Part shown: one piece after another, positions 1 to 12,332 of the stretch
Layout: every line of letters starts with the position of its first letter
How positions within the stretch are numbered: position 1 is the first letter of the stretch
Source of the DNA: Triangularia verruculosa
Taxonomy: Eukaryota; Ascomycota; Sordariomycetes; Sordariales; Podosporaceae
Direction: 5' to 3'
DNA: 64,000 bases
Assembly: GCA_033296885.1 (NCBI GenBank)
Contig: MU863965.1
Coordinates: 62,001-126,000 of the forward strand
Made by a program: the position numbers and the translations under genes
The notes under the pieces: generated by a model
What the model was told of the DNA's origin: nothing
Databases searched by the model: none
Seen by the model: only the letters and a program-made list of their open reading frames with translations

Positions 1-272
1 TCCAGAAACCATTTTGACTGTTGTATCTTGTGATGTATCGCTTGAATCCTGTTCTTCGTTCTTGTGTGGTAGTGTTGTCGTCTAGTGGCAGCTTGGGTTG
101 TGAGAGGTGAGGCAGTTTCGGTGGTCAACTGTGGAAAGAGCATAAGCGGAGTGGAAGGAAGTCTAAAGATGCCCACAAAAGGCAGAATACATTCACTTGT
201 CTGCCAACTCCGCAATACCCACAAGAAACTGAATGAAATTCAACTTCGCTGGCTTGCTGCTTGTCAATACAC
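1..272. other. 3' flank of the E1 alpha gene
   Basis: This stretch lies downstream of the stop codon of the E1 alpha gene on the minus strand. Small open frames on both strands have no family resemblance or splice logic. I see only 3' untranslated or intergenic DNA. Confidence 0.6.
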
Positions 273-1680
273 CTATTGCTCTAAACTCTCCTTGCCTCCC
301 TCAAATTCCCCCACTTCGTACTCGTCTGGGTATCTATCAAGATGCTCGCTCAACTCCTTCATCTGTGCCTTCAAATCAGGCGTCATCTCTTCGTAAACAT
401 CCTCGAACATGTTCTTAATCGCCGGCTTCTTCAGCTTCTCGGCCTCAGCAAAGGCCTTGAGCACATCCCTCCTGATGCTGTCTCTCGCCTCCTTTTCCTT
501 GTGCTCATCCCAGAAGCCCTTCGACTCCATCCACTTGCGCAGCCTGGCGATTGGGTTGTCCCTCCTCTTCCAGTCCTCAACCTCCACTCTCGCCCGATAC
601 GCAAAGGAATCATCTGATGTGCTGTGGTGGCTAACCCGGTATGTCATGGCCTCGATCAAGACGGGCTTTCCGCCATCCTGTAGGGCCAGCTCCCTCGCCT
701 TCTTCGTAACTTCTCTTACTGCCCAAAAATCATTGCCGTCTACACGGATCGTCTCAATACCGTAGCCTAGCCCGCGACTGGCGATGCCATCACCCCGGTA
801 TTGTTCCAACGATGGCGTGGAAATCGCATACCCGTTGTTTCGGCAGATGAAGATTACCGGGCACGACCTCGTCGCTGCAATGTTGAGCGCAGCGTGAAAG
901 TCGCCCTCACTGGCAGCCCCTTCGCCGAAGTAAGCCGCCACAACCCGAGGTGGCTTCTCTGGGTTCTGCATCCGCTGGATCTTGAGCGCGTAGGCCGCGC
1001 CAGAGGCCTGTGGTAATTGTGTCGCAAGAGGGGAAGAGATGGTATGCTATTCACGTCCAGTTGTCAGTATAGCTATTACAAACCCTCGCAGAAAGACGAC
1101 CACCTACAATATTCAACTCCTTGCTGCCATAATGTACCGGCATGTTCCTCCCCCTCCCGGGATCCTTGACATTCGCAAATAACTGATTCATAAAGTCGCT
1201 CAGCTCAAACCCCCTCTGCTTGAACACGCCCTGCTCTCTGTACTGGCAAAACACCACGTCCTCCTTCTCCAAGGCCGAAGCAGTGGCCACGCTAACAGCC
1301 TCCTCTCCAGCTGATACCATGTAAAAGCTGAGTCGGCCCTGGCGCTGCGCGTCGAACATGATCAAATCCATGATGCTGATGGTGAGCATATCCTTGTAGT
1401 GCTTGATGACCTGCTCTTCGGTCAGGTCGGCCTCGAAGTTTGGGTCGACGGGGACGCCGTGCTGGTCGATGGCGCGGTACGTGGGAAGGGCGGGGTAGTC
1501 GGAGGGGACCTCATATTTCATGGAGTTGCTGAAGGGGGAGGTGAGGGCGCCGGGAAACTTGAGGTGGGTGGAATCTGGCCGCTGGGAGAGGGAGGCGGCT
1601 GTTCGGCGGTGGACATGTTGGAGGGTTGGTGATAGCCGGACTGGCCGTCGGAGGAGGGAAGTTGGGCGGATTCGCTTCAT
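273..1680 (-). CDS. Branched-chain 2-oxoacid dehydrogenase E1 subunit alpha, mitochondrial
   Basis: Two exons (1680-1108 and 1046-273; intron 1107-1047, 61 bp, GTAGGT...AATAG) give a 448-residue protein. It is the ThDP-dependent E1 alpha of the branched-chain 2-oxoacid dehydrogenase complex, which decarboxylates the oxoacids of Val, Leu and Ile in the mitochondrial matrix. The first ~35 residues are rich in Arg, Ser and Leu without acids, as expected of a presequence. The splice restores the conserved HTISSPLATQLPQA segment. The ThDP/Mg motif starts at about residue 232 (GEGAASEGD, with GEG in place of the commoner GDG) and continues to CRNNGYAISTP. The regulatory phospho-loop HHSTSDDS lies near residues 331-338; Ser333 corresponds to the inhibitory phosphoserine of animal enzymes, so kinase control is possible. 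Length and motifs are complete. The E1 beta partner is not in the window. Confidence 0.95.
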
Positions 1681-2807
1681 CTTGGGTGGTTTGGATTAGG
1701 AAAGAGATGTTGATGGAGATAAGATTCAAGACAAAAAGAGAGTAAACATGTCACATTGTTTCTTTCCATTGGCACTGGAATCTGGCGGTAGATAGCAAGA
1801 GGAGGTGAGCCGGGGAGGGACACCCGGCACGGCGGACGACGTCACTTGTGCCGATGCAAACCGCCAGCACCTGGCCTGCACCAAGTCTTGGCTGTCAGGG
1901 GTAGACGCGGGGTTGGATTCTGGGGTTCGGGGTTGCTGCGGCCTTGGCATCTGCCAGCCGCCTTTCCCATAACAACATCCTAGAGAATGAAGTCTTTTGA
2001 GGAGAGGAGGGCGAAAAGGGTTAAGAGCTAATGGTGAAAAAGTGTAAAAGGGTAAAGGTGAAAAGGGGTAATGATGTAAAGGACAGTTGACTTGTGCTCT
2101 GTGACAAATCTGCGTTCTGATAGATGCTCTAACAGCCCCATCTCAGGCCGGACCACTGATCAAAACGTTCCCAAACGGGAGAATGTACCCCATCAGTCCG
2201 GGCCTCTGTAGCGTTGTTGAACGTTGGGGTCGAGGCCCGTATCCGATAATGTTTGGTGCTGTCGAAATCAACAGCGGATGATGACGCCATCTACGACTTT
2301 TATACCATATTTGCGAAACTTGGGGCTTTTTCTGCTGGGTCACAGCACAGCTTCTTGGGAATGTGTGTTGGACGGGCAATTTTACAGACACAGTTCTTAA
2401 ACAAAGAATATTTACATCTCAATCCAAGATCAAGCAACTGCTTCATGACGGAAAATGCTGGCAGGCTCTAGGATTGTCACCCGTGCCGGACAATTGGCAA
2501 CCGCGGACATTCAACGCCTCCCGTTGGTAGCTTCGGCATCTTGTTTCTTATCAGATCAGATATGCAGGTCAATCAAATGTACCACATAATGCTTTCCACA
2601 TTGTGGATATTGTCCATGCCTTGATAAGAACATGCCCGGTCTTCCCCAGCGGCCCATTGCCCCCGAAGATGCAGTTCAAGTCCGCTCACCTGGCCGCCTC
2701 GGTGTCTACTTATACCTGCTCTCCCTCACACTCATCCCCTCCGTCTCCTCACTCCTTCAACCGTCTAGGCAATATTTTGCCCGTTACGAAGGTCTCCAAC
2801 CGCCAAA
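1681..2807. promoter_or_regulatory. Divergent intergenic region
   Basis: This 1.1 kb separates the start codons of the E1 alpha gene (leftward) and the secreted-protein gene (rightward), so it should contain both promoters. From 2011 to 2085 there is a purine-rich, repetitive run of gtaaaaggg/gtgaaaagggg type. Just upstream of 2808 is a pyrimidine-rich leader (about 2690-2760), usual in fungal 5' UTRs. No gene is supported. Confidence 0.5.
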
Positions 2808-3649
2808 ATGAGGTTCCTCAGGTTCCTCCCCTTGCTCACCATCACCCTCACCACCGCCCGCCCGACCGACTCCTCCGAGGAACCGTCCCTCCCCCTCCCC
2901 AAGCCCAACGACCTCTACAACTGCCCTCCCACCAGCCGTAGCACCCCCCTCCTCTCCAAAGGCGCCTCCCCACCCCCGCCCGCCGTCTTGGTCAAACCCT
3001 GGTTCAACAACGGCACCACCACCACCATCCCCCCCCTCACCCGCCGTGATGTCGCCCGCAAGGGCAAAGTCGAAGACCCCTACTCCTTCAACCACGGACC
3101 CATGGGCAAAGTCCACCCCTGGAAGGACGGCGAAGGCCCCTGGCGCTGGGGCCGGGACGGAAAACGCTACTCCGAGCGCGGCTGCGGCAAGACCTGCAGA
3201 TTAAAGTGCCACCTGAACAAAGTCAATATGTGGTATCGCTTGGTGATGCAGCCTCATGTCACGCTCGCGGTCCTTTTGGGCAAGAAGTATAACATGCAGG
3301 TGAGTACCTTACCTTACCTTACTCTCCCTCTCTCATATCATTCCTAATGGATGTGTTCCATGTTCATAACTAAACAAACCAAAACTGTGTTAAACAGCGC
3401 ATGAAATCCGACTGTGGTTACGTCTGCGGCGCCTTTTGCGAGTACGCCAAGGACGTCACCGAGGAGGAACTGGCCGCCCACTTTGGCGTCAAGCTTTCGG
3501 TTCAGACCCGCGAGTACTACCCCGACGGATCCGTCGACGACTACTCACCTGTCAGCTACAACTCCTTCCCGCCCGCCAAGGCAGGTGGCAAGTCAGTCCC
3601 GCCCCCACAGAAGGTTCGTTTCAAGGACGGAAAGATGCTTCATGATTGA
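2808..3649 (+). CDS. Small secreted protein with twin Cx3Cx3C motif, function unknown
   Basis: Two exons (2808-3299 and 3398-3649; intron 3300-3397, GTGAGT...AACAG) encode 247 residues. Residues 1-17 form a hydrophobic signal peptide with Arg after Met. A proline-, serine- and threonine-rich stretch follows, and a dibasic Arg79-Arg80 could be a Kex2-type processing site. The C-terminal half carries a regular cysteine pattern: Cys126, 130 and 134, then Cys170, 174 and 178, i.e. Cx3Cx3C twice, separated by 35 residues; Cys39 stands alone. The region between is rich in Trp, Tyr and Gly. I recognise no named family. By size, signal peptide and cysteines it resembles fungal secreted or effector-like proteins, which is inference only. 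The intron falls between the two cysteine triplets, and splicing keeps the frame. The tail is Pro/Lys rich and ends KMLHD. Confidence 0.75.
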
Positions 3650-4603
3650 TTCAAGTGTTGTTGAAAGAGAGTGTCTTTTGGTGCTAGCCGACGACGTGTC
3701 GGGTGCCTGCGATTTTCCGGTTGAATCGGCGTGGTGGAGTTTAGGTTGGCTTTTTGGCTTGAAGGTTGGGTGGTGGTGTTGCCCGTTGCTAGACGGAGAG
3801 AGGCGTTGGCGGAGTTCGGGTGGCTGCCGTTTGTGTATCGAGTGAGCGGGTGGAATCGTTTGGGTTCGAAGTTGGGGGGAGAAGACAAGTGTCTAGAGAC
3901 AAGCTTCTGTTCAGTTACAAGATGGAACAAGGAAAATGTCTACGAGCTGGTTGGTGGTGGGCGGAGGTATCGGGCCAAGGTGGCAGGCAAGCCGTGGATG
4001 GGTCGGTGTGAAGGCGGTGGCGTGAGGGTCGGGAGGCGTCAAGGTGCTGGAGGCGTAAAGGCGTTGGCGTGTAGGTGTTGAGGTGTACGTGATTTGGAGA
4101 CCTGAGAATCACTGGAATCCAACGAGTCTTCACATCATCTACTATAGAAGACATCTAATTCACCCTACCTAGTCCATTCGCCATCCATTGCCCAGTCTAC
4201 TGATAACATGAAGTGAAGCAAACTAGCAAGCTATAAAACACTTCCAGCCACATGGCTGCCAAGTCGTGGCCCAAAATGAATCAATGGTAGCAAAACTACA
4301 GTAATCATAACAGTGGCAATCTCCGCTAACTTTCCCCCTCCCCCAAGTTAAATCTGTTTCCGCTAACCATGATCGCGCTTCAGTTTTGCCCTTCCTTTCT
4401 TTGCCTGAAATCCTCTCCCGAATGCCCATCGCGCCGTCCATGCAGTGAACTTCATTCTGGGGACGCAGCATAGCCGAAAACACGTAATGAATCTGATACC
4501 AGCCCACATGAAGAAAATAACAATGCAAGCCAACCCCTCAACAGAATACCAATGCCCAATCACTCGAACAATACAACACCAGACTCCGCCACCCTTTTGC
4601 CTT
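3650..4603. other. Intergenic region, convergent 3' ends
   Basis: About 950 bp lie between the stop codons of the secreted-protein gene (+) and the UFD4-like gene (-). Open frames on both strands here overlap each other, lack signal or domain features and do not splice into the neighbours. The stretch 3730-4080 is G-rich (ggtggtgg, ggcgtgagg runs), which opens long but non-coding frames. I see no gene. Confidence 0.5.
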
Positions 4604-7600
4604 TTACGATAAATGGAATGCGCCCTGGCCCTCCTTGATAGCGATAAACAGTCTCTTCTTCAGTATGTCGATGGTCGTGTAGTCGGGAAGCTTCAGGTAA
4701 TTGACACACGTCATGACACTGGGCAAGTAGTCATCCGACGTATAGGGCGCTTCGCTCGGCTTGCAAACAACCGTGAACATGGGGGTCAGACTCTTGAAAC
4801 CTATTTCCACCTCATTAGTATTGCTGTCCTGAACAAAAACCATTAGAAGAAAACTTACCGCCGATAGGAAGCTTGGGACTACCAGTGGTGAACTGCAAGA
4901 AGTCGCGACGCTGTGCCGGCGTCAACTGACTCATCGTCTGCAGCAAGTTCCTCACACTCTTGCTGTCCATGTTGTAACCATGATCGGCCTTGATCGAGTC
5001 CATGAGTGCTGAAGAAATGTTAGCATAAACGCTTGCCAACTTTGAGATGAAAAAGAACACTTACTCTCAAGTGACCAATCTTCCTCGACACGACCAAACA
5101 AGGAACACAACTCTTCCGGAGTAAAGGCACTCAGGGCAGAGTATGGGAAGACTTGCGAGAAGCCAGTTCGGAACGCATCGACCTGACGACGCACACCGCT
5201 ACCTAGGATCATGTCGATGACCTTCTCCAGATAAAGGTCCACATTGGAAATGGTGAGCCTGGTCTGAGATCCGTTGGGAATGAGTTCAATGTCAGGGTAA
5301 CCAGGCAGGGTGAAGTCAAGATAGAGGTCATCAATCTTGATCTTATCAACCACGATGTTCTCCAGGTCGTTCACCTTTTGCGCAGCGTCGCGGTTAGGGT
5401 CCTCCTCGATTTCCCTCTTGGCCATGGCAAACTTCTTGATCATGGTCAAGGAACGCGCCACCACGGGATCGACCGATTTGACGGCACCCAGCGAGGGCCG
5501 GACGGCATTTTGCTCGTTGCCGATGCGGAAAAAGATTGGGTTGAAGTTGATGTCAATAATGCGAGAGTCGATCATGGATCGCGCCACAAACTTGCCGAGG
5601 ATCTTGAAAAGCTGGAGCGTCTTCTCGCCTTCCTCAGTAGCCAGAAAGTCCTCGCTCACGGGCCGAGGGAAAAGCCCGTTAGGCCCGGAGACAAACTCGC
5701 CGTTGTCGCTGGGATCGTTGTCGCGCCAAAGCTTGAGCTTCTTCTTGCAGAACTCTTTCGAAACCGTAGAGTAGAATTCGAGCGTAGGTCCCAGGCCAGT
5801 ACCAACCTCCTCAAAGTACTCAACCTCCAAAATGCTCTGCGACGCCCCGTAGAGCTCCATAACTTTCATGGCCGACTCGAGGATCTTGGGACGAGCGATC
5901 CGTACCTTTTGGCGCTGCAGCCTTCCAAGGAACGGCCGCTCATCGCGACGATCTCTCCGGGCTTCCTCCTGAGACTGGGCATTCTGCCATCGACTCATAG
6001 ACCTGGCATAGCCAAACGAAGTACTCTGCAAGAAAAGATGCCTCGTCTCGAATGGGAAGAGGAAAGGATAAAGACGAGCCAGATCCTCGCTCCAACTTGG
6101 AAGGCAGTTGCTAGCCACAATGAGGGGTTCTTCCAACTGTCGGTTCAACTTGGCTGTAAGCTTGGTATTGACGAACTGAGAGAGAGGCTCGACATTGACC
6201 TTGAGTGTCTCCTTGTTCTCGACAAGAACGTCATCAATGTTGGCATTGAGGTCGTGGAGCTTCTTCAACAAGCGCAAGATCGAGGCTGTGGTGGGGGATT
6301 TGGCAAGAGATCCAGGTGTGCTGCCCTCTTCAGTCTCTGCTCCCGTGTCGGCCGAAGAAGATCCAAATGCAATGGTCTCAGCAGGAGGTGGGCCAGGAAC
6401 ACGCCGGAACTTGATGGGATGCACAGCGGACCAAACATTTCGGCTGAGGTACTCATCCGATGTGGTCGCAGAGCTATGGACCGCACGATAAATAGTGGTC
6501 TCGTTGGGAATTACCTTGCCGTTGATGCTGAACTCAATATGCCAATCCTGGGGGACTGATTGGATGGCTGCGGCATAGGACATGGGCCGAGAAGACGAAG
6601 AAGCCGGTGTTCCCTGGAGAGCCGCAGCTAGGGCACTGGATCTGCTGGCAAGTGATGACGGCTGCCGGCTTTGAGAAGGTGTGGGAACCCTGGTGCCATC
6701 CTCCTTGCGAGCCGTGACCTTGCCACCAGCGGCCACCTCAAGATTGACCGCCGAAGGGTCCGGGGTCGGGGAGTCGTCCATATCTTCGTCAAGATCGCCC
6801 ACGACGTCTAGAGCACTGTCGTCTTCCATATCCTCATCATCGTCAGATAGTTGCTTCTCATCTGCGCATTCAAGGGCATTTTCAAGGTCGTCCTCGTCCT
6901 CGGGCGGTGGAAGAGGAGCAGTTTCCGCAGCCGGCTGGCGGCGGGCAGAACGACGCAGAACAGCCTTTTCTCTGGACGACGGTTCTGGTGTTGCCGGAGC
7001 GTCCCCGGAAGCTTGTGGCTTAGACTTGGATTTTCGGCTTGACCGCGAGCCAGAAGGCTGCGAGGAAGCGGCCGGGGGCGCAGGAGGGGTAGATGGAGAA
7101 AATGAACGTTCCATCAGGCGGGCGGCTGCCGCACTCATGGGGAGTCCTGAGCTGGCCATGACCGCGAGTGCTCTCGATACAGCGTCCTTGCGATGTCTAG
7201 GGCGGTCAGACATGCTGATGCGTGGACGTAGGTAGTCATCCAGTGACTTGAAGGTAGTGATGGCGTGAATCGAGACCATAATGTTGCGGAAATTCCGAGG
7301 AATGTCCGAGTCATCATCTGCTACCAATTTCAGGCGGATCTGCTTCGCAAGCATGGAGGCCGCGCTGCTACGGTTGCCCTCATAGGAGTTATGGTGAACG
7401 GTAAGAACCTCAAAATGCTCCGATCTGCTCAACAGGTCCTGAAGCTTGTGCACCAAGACACTGAGCGGCGTCACGGGGGAGTCTGCGGTCGCAGTCTTGG
7501 GTTTTGACTTCACAGTGTATCCCATAAACACCTGGAGAAACGTCGACTGCGCCGCAGTAGCAAGATTCTCATCAGCATTGGCAAAAACCTCCTCAAGAAC

Positions 7601-10527
7601 CCTGACGACGCCAGAGGCTAGAAGCTCGGCGCTGGTGACACTCTCCAGGACATCCGAATCAAAGTAGGAGGCTAGTTTTGTGAAAAGCTCTGTGCCGTTG
7701 CCAACGGGGAGGCTTCCAGGAGCCCGGTGCAAGTAGAAAGACTCCAGCTCAGAGGCCAACGTGGAAAGGTTGGCAAGAATCTTAGTCGCCTTCTTCTTCA
7801 TCGCTTTGCCTTGCTTTTCAGTCTCGTGGACCTCCAGGAATTTCTTGGCCATCTGTGCAATTCTGGTCTTTGATGAAGGGACATCCGAGAGGGACAGGCG
7901 GTGGCCGGGCCCATCAAGGGACATTGTCGAACCCTCAGAACTAACTGGGGAGCCCGAGTCATCTTGATGGTGGTCGTGATGGTGGTCGTGGTCGTCGCCA
8001 TCATCGTCGTCGTCTTCATCTTGGTCCTCGTCTGAATCATGATCACGATCCTCATCCTCCTCGTCACGTTCCTCGTCGTTCTCTCCATCGGACACAGTTC
8101 GGTCGACGACGAGTTCGTTACCGGCCTCGGCCTCCGACTCTGGTTCGTTCTGAGACTCAGTAGGCTCTGCCGTTGGGGACTTGATCTCGGGTTCAGGGTC
8201 GGAAGTAGCCAATTTCTCAATCTCTGCAATGACTCCCTCACGATACAGCTGATACCGATAGACAGAGCCTAGACGACTCGTCAAGATTCCAGTGGCCTGC
8301 AGAGCAAACATGACCAAAGAGGGGTGGTCTTGCTGGGACAGGATGGAGGCCAGGAAAGAGGCATACGAAACAGGCTTCAACGCTTCCACCAAAATATCCT
8401 CATCCAGATTTGAGAGCATTTTCAGCTGTGCGGTCAGCACCTTTTGGCGCACCGTCAGGTTCACCGTACTCGAGTACGCATCCGTGAGGGTGGGGAAAAG
8501 AATCATGGCAAAGCGGCGGACCTCATCTTTGCACCCTTCCAGCAGCTCGATACGCTTCTCATTGGGCGTCTTCTTCTGAGAGCCAGGTGAAGACGGAGTG
8601 GTTGGTTCCGCTGGCGAAAGCATATCCAAGTAATCGTTACCGGATGGGTCAGTGGCCAGGGGTAAACTCGGTAAAAGCTCGCAGATGACATTGAGCGTTT
8701 CAATGATCTGTTCTCGGGGTCGGTGAATCAACGCTTGCATGATCAGGACGCTGTCGAGCTTAGAGGCAACGTCCTCGGTGCCAGCGGGAGGAGAAACCCC
8801 AGTGAGAATTTGGTACAGTGTCTCGACCACATTCATCTTGAAGAGCTCGGCTGACAACCTTGGGCTCACCTTGGCCGTGATGGCAAGAACGCGAAGGAAC
8901 TGCGTGTGAATGTGAGATCCAATCAGGTTGGTGGTACCGGGGAGCAGGAGACGCAGGATGGCCTTGAGGAGCTCGGGGCTCACAAGTTCCTCCAGCTTTT
9001 GGGAATACCGCCTAAAACTTTCCACAATCCGTGTGACACAGAGGGAGGCTTGCTCGACGACGCGCTGATCATTGCTTCCTAGGACGTTGAGAAGAATTGG
9101 CATGACATCTCGCACGACAGGGAAGTTCTCCTCGTGAATACCCCGGCAGCAGTTTGCCGCCGTTGTTACCGCAACTCGTTGGGTACCAGTGGCGAAAAAG
9201 TCGAGATATGAGAGGCATGCATTCAAGCCCCCTTCCTTGACGATGTGCTGAGGATACTCGACCGAGATCTTTTCTAGAGTGCTCAACGCTTGCTCGGCAA
9301 GGTCGATGAATTGGATCTCCAGCAGCTTCTGGCAGAGGATGGGGATAGCTTGCCCGTAGACTACATTACCAGCACTGCCGGGAAGTGCCTCCATCAAGTT
9401 TGCCAGACAGCGGCAGGCCAATAGCATAATTTCGGGGTTCTCTTCCCCTGTCAATTCGTTTGGCTGCATCAAAGTAACCAGCTCCTTGACGAACTGGTCA
9501 GGCGAAAAATGGCCCGACAGGTTATCCTCGTTGGACACCAGGAGGAGCTCCGAGAGCTCTTGAAGAGCAATGAGCTGGACTGTGGGGTCGTCTTTCTGGC
9601 GAAGGTTGGTCAAAATCTCCCTAAGCCGCGACGCAATACCGCTAACCATGCCCGTCAACGCCCTGAGGGTGTGTGTTAGGCTGTTAGCACCACCGCCACC
9701 GAAGCCATGGAATGGATCCATGTCGTCATCGTCGTCTTCGTCATATCGATTGAGCCGGTCCTCCTCATCATTTTCCTCGTTGTCGTCGCTATCTCCGGGG
9801 AACTTATCTTCGGGTGGCGGAGGGGGCGGGGGCGGAGGTGGAGCAGCAGTTCCTCGATCATGTTCTTCGGTGCCACCCATCACTACGTCTTGATCGTGCG
9901 GCTCGGCAGCATTGCGCTTGGAACGGCGAGACGGCCCTGGGCCTGAAGCAGTTGCATCTGTTTTGAGAACGGGACAGCGGTCAGCACATATCCATCGCAT
10001 AACGAACAGTCGCTTGACTTACCTGGAGTTTTCTTCTTATGGCGGCTAGATCGTCTGCTAGACGACGCAGACGGGGTGTTCTCTGAAAGCTCTGGACGGT
10101 TACCAGAACCTGCTGGCGCCCTGGATCTAGCTGTCAGCAGAAGTCCCGAGTCTGCCCCGCCTGGACCAGCATCAGTTGATCCAACATACTCTGGGCTCGA
10201 CATGGTGGTAGAGTTCTTCGTTTTCTTTCGGCGAGAGCTGGCAGATGTCGGGGCAGGTGTTGGAGGCTCAGGGGGTGCCTGCGTAGTGGTAGCAGCCTGT
10301 GCCACTCGCTGCCTCTTGGAACGACGTGCTGATGAGGATGGCTCGGTGGCCGGCTGCGGTGGGCTGATTTCGGAGTTGTTTTTTCGTTTTCTGGTCGCTC
10401 GAGCCGGAGCTGGAGTGGAAACGGCTGGTGACGGCACTCCTGCAGACGGCGACGAAGCGTTGGGGTTTGATGAGGCTGTCTGGTTTGCAGCTTGCCGGGC
10501 GCTCGAGCGGGTGACTCTGGACGACAT
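4604..10527 (-). CDS. UFD4: HECT-type E3 ubiquitin ligase, UFD4/TRIP12 family
   Basis: Four exons (10527-10023, 9957-5065, 5008-4859, 4800-4604; introns of 65, 56 and 58 bp, all GTAAGT...AG) give 1914 residues. The N-terminus is basic, Ser/Ala/Pro rich and disordered. It is followed by poly-proline (about 9820-9850) and a Gly-rich linker, then helical armadillo-like repeats from SLTHTLRALTGMVSGIASRL onward. A central low-complexity segment holds a long Asp/Glu run with interspersed His. The HECT domain occupies about the last 350 residues, and the catalytic cysteine is Cys1881 in LPSVMTCVNYLKLPDY; both C-terminal introns lie inside the HECT domain and splicing restores it. The family (yeast Ufd4, human TRIP12) ubiquitinates ubiquitin-fusion and N-degron substrates. 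The start was chosen as the first ATG of the open frame. Length is close to other filamentous-fungal members and longer than yeast Ufd4. Confidence 0.95.
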
Positions 10528-12332
10528 GAGTAAATATGTGCCCAGATCCTACAACCCTGGGAAAGGTTGCTGACAGATCGAAGTTTTTGGTGGTGTGGAG
10601 GGGCAAAAGAAAACAAGAGAAGGTTTGGCAGAAGAGTTTTTGAATTTGGCGACAAGTCAATCTCCGGGACTGTGAATGCCGGTTAAGAGCTCTGAAGCTT
10701 GCTGCAGCGACGATGAAATCGACGACCATGTATTGCGGGCCTTTGCCGCAGAGGCCGGGGCCGACAGCCGTGTCTGGATTCACTGACTGGGCCGACAAAG
10801 GGGCGTCGGCGATGCAGCGAAGTCTGGTGTTTGATGCTTGGAGCCCCGTTGTTGGCGAGCTGCCCACTTTCCACTGACTTGACAGACTGCGCGGTTTCGG
10901 CCCTTGGGATTCGTGGAACCGGACACTCTTCTGAGAGGCAGGTGGTCGAAGCGCAACAAGCCGATACCGATACCTTAATCCGGCAACCACAGAACCGAGA
11001 AGGAGACAGGGAGATGAGAGTGAGGGAGAGCGAGAGAAGAGAACAGACGTCACAAACAGGCGGGGAAGGGGTAGTGTGAGGCGCGGGGGGTAGCTGTAAG
11101 TAAATTCGGATTTACCTGGCTGATGAAGAGGAGGAGGAAGAGGATGGGTACGATGAGGGGCCAGCTGCTGATTGTTTGGTGGTGGCAGGAGGTGTTGCAG
11201 ACGAGGCAGTCACGGTCGGGGACGAGACAGATGACACCGGCGAAACGGCAGGCAGGTGTGCTGGATCGTTATCGAGAGCCGATCTGGACCGCGGATTTGC
11301 AGAGCGTCGTTCTGCCATGGATTACGCCATGGGGAGGCTGGCAGTGCGGCGGTTCGGATGGGAGTCAGTTGGTGAGCAGCAGTATTGTCCCGTATTGTCA
11401 TCAGCTGTTTCTGTGAGTAACAGCGGTATGGGTGGCTCCAGCCACAGCGGATGAATGGCGGAACGTGAGGAGCGAGCTTCTTTCTCTCTGTGGGTGGAGG
11501 AGGCGGAGATGGTGGCCGGTGGAGATGATGCTTTCCGGAGGTGAGGGCGACTGTGTGTTGCTGGCTGCCCGTGCTAGCACCTCACGCTGGCTAGCTGGCA
11601 AGAGCTGGACCCCATCTTTAGCGGCTCTTGATCCTTGTCAGCCCGTTCTTGGCCACCCGTGCGGGACGGTCTGAGCACGGACCAGCGAACGCATGGAGGA
11701 CTGGCACAGCTGGTGGTATCTACAAAGTCCAGCTTGACCAAACTGATTTCCATCCATGGCACTGATACTTGACCGGGAGTTACGAATAATTGAAGAACCT
11801 GGTTCTAGCCGGAGATTGGGGAGTAAGATAATCTGCAGATAGATGAATCATGGTGGAGGACCACACATCAAGCCATATCTGGGTCTGTGGCAAGCCTGAG
11901 AAACGGTTGGGCCAATGCCAAATGTTCTCGAGTGGAGATGTTGCTCCCAAATAAATGTTTGATTTTCAAATAATGTGTTTCGACTACGGCAGTTGTCAGG
12001 GGACATCTTGACAGTGACAAAAACATTCATAGAAGAATATGCGTTCGTCCTCATGACAAAGACTAGGTACCTGGATAGACGCTCAGACCATCAGCTGCCT
12101 GCCTGAAGTGATGTCACTGTTGTTCCAGGGAGAGTTTAATTGATCCCCACGCCACCAGGGGTGTCGCGGTATCCCTTGGCCCCACTAAACGCGTCTCCTG
12201 CCTGAGCTAACGCGCCGCCAACCAAAGGGTAGCACGACGCAGCACCAACCATATCAGTCACATCTGCTCCATGGAAATCCACTGTTCGATTCCGTCCAGA
12301 TTGATATTGACTTCAGGCCGCAACATCACAAT
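10528..12332. promoter_or_regulatory. Divergent intergenic region with one unexplained open frame
   Basis: This 1.8 kb separates the starts of UFD4 (-) and the ASCH-like protein (+). It should hold both promoters and leaders. On the minus strand an ATG at 11318 opens a 68-residue Ser/Ala/Pro-rich frame that runs straight into a possible donor (GTAAAT at about 11106), so it could be an upstream exon or a uORF-bearing leader of UFD4. Nothing in it resembles a family. The 11750-12250 part looks plain intergenic. Confidence 0.4.

Noticed and set aside
2808..3649. Similarity of the Cx3C pairs to small Tim chaperones
   Set aside because: The protein has a signal peptide, triplet rather than twin cysteines, and the wrong spacing and length.
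5378..6559. 393-codon open frame antisense to the UFD4 HECT region
   Set aside because: No family features; mirrors the codon bias of the real gene.
10268..11053. 261-codon minus frame overlapping the UFD4 start
   Set aside because: Composition is not coding-like and it reads through UFD4 exon 1 in the wrong frame.
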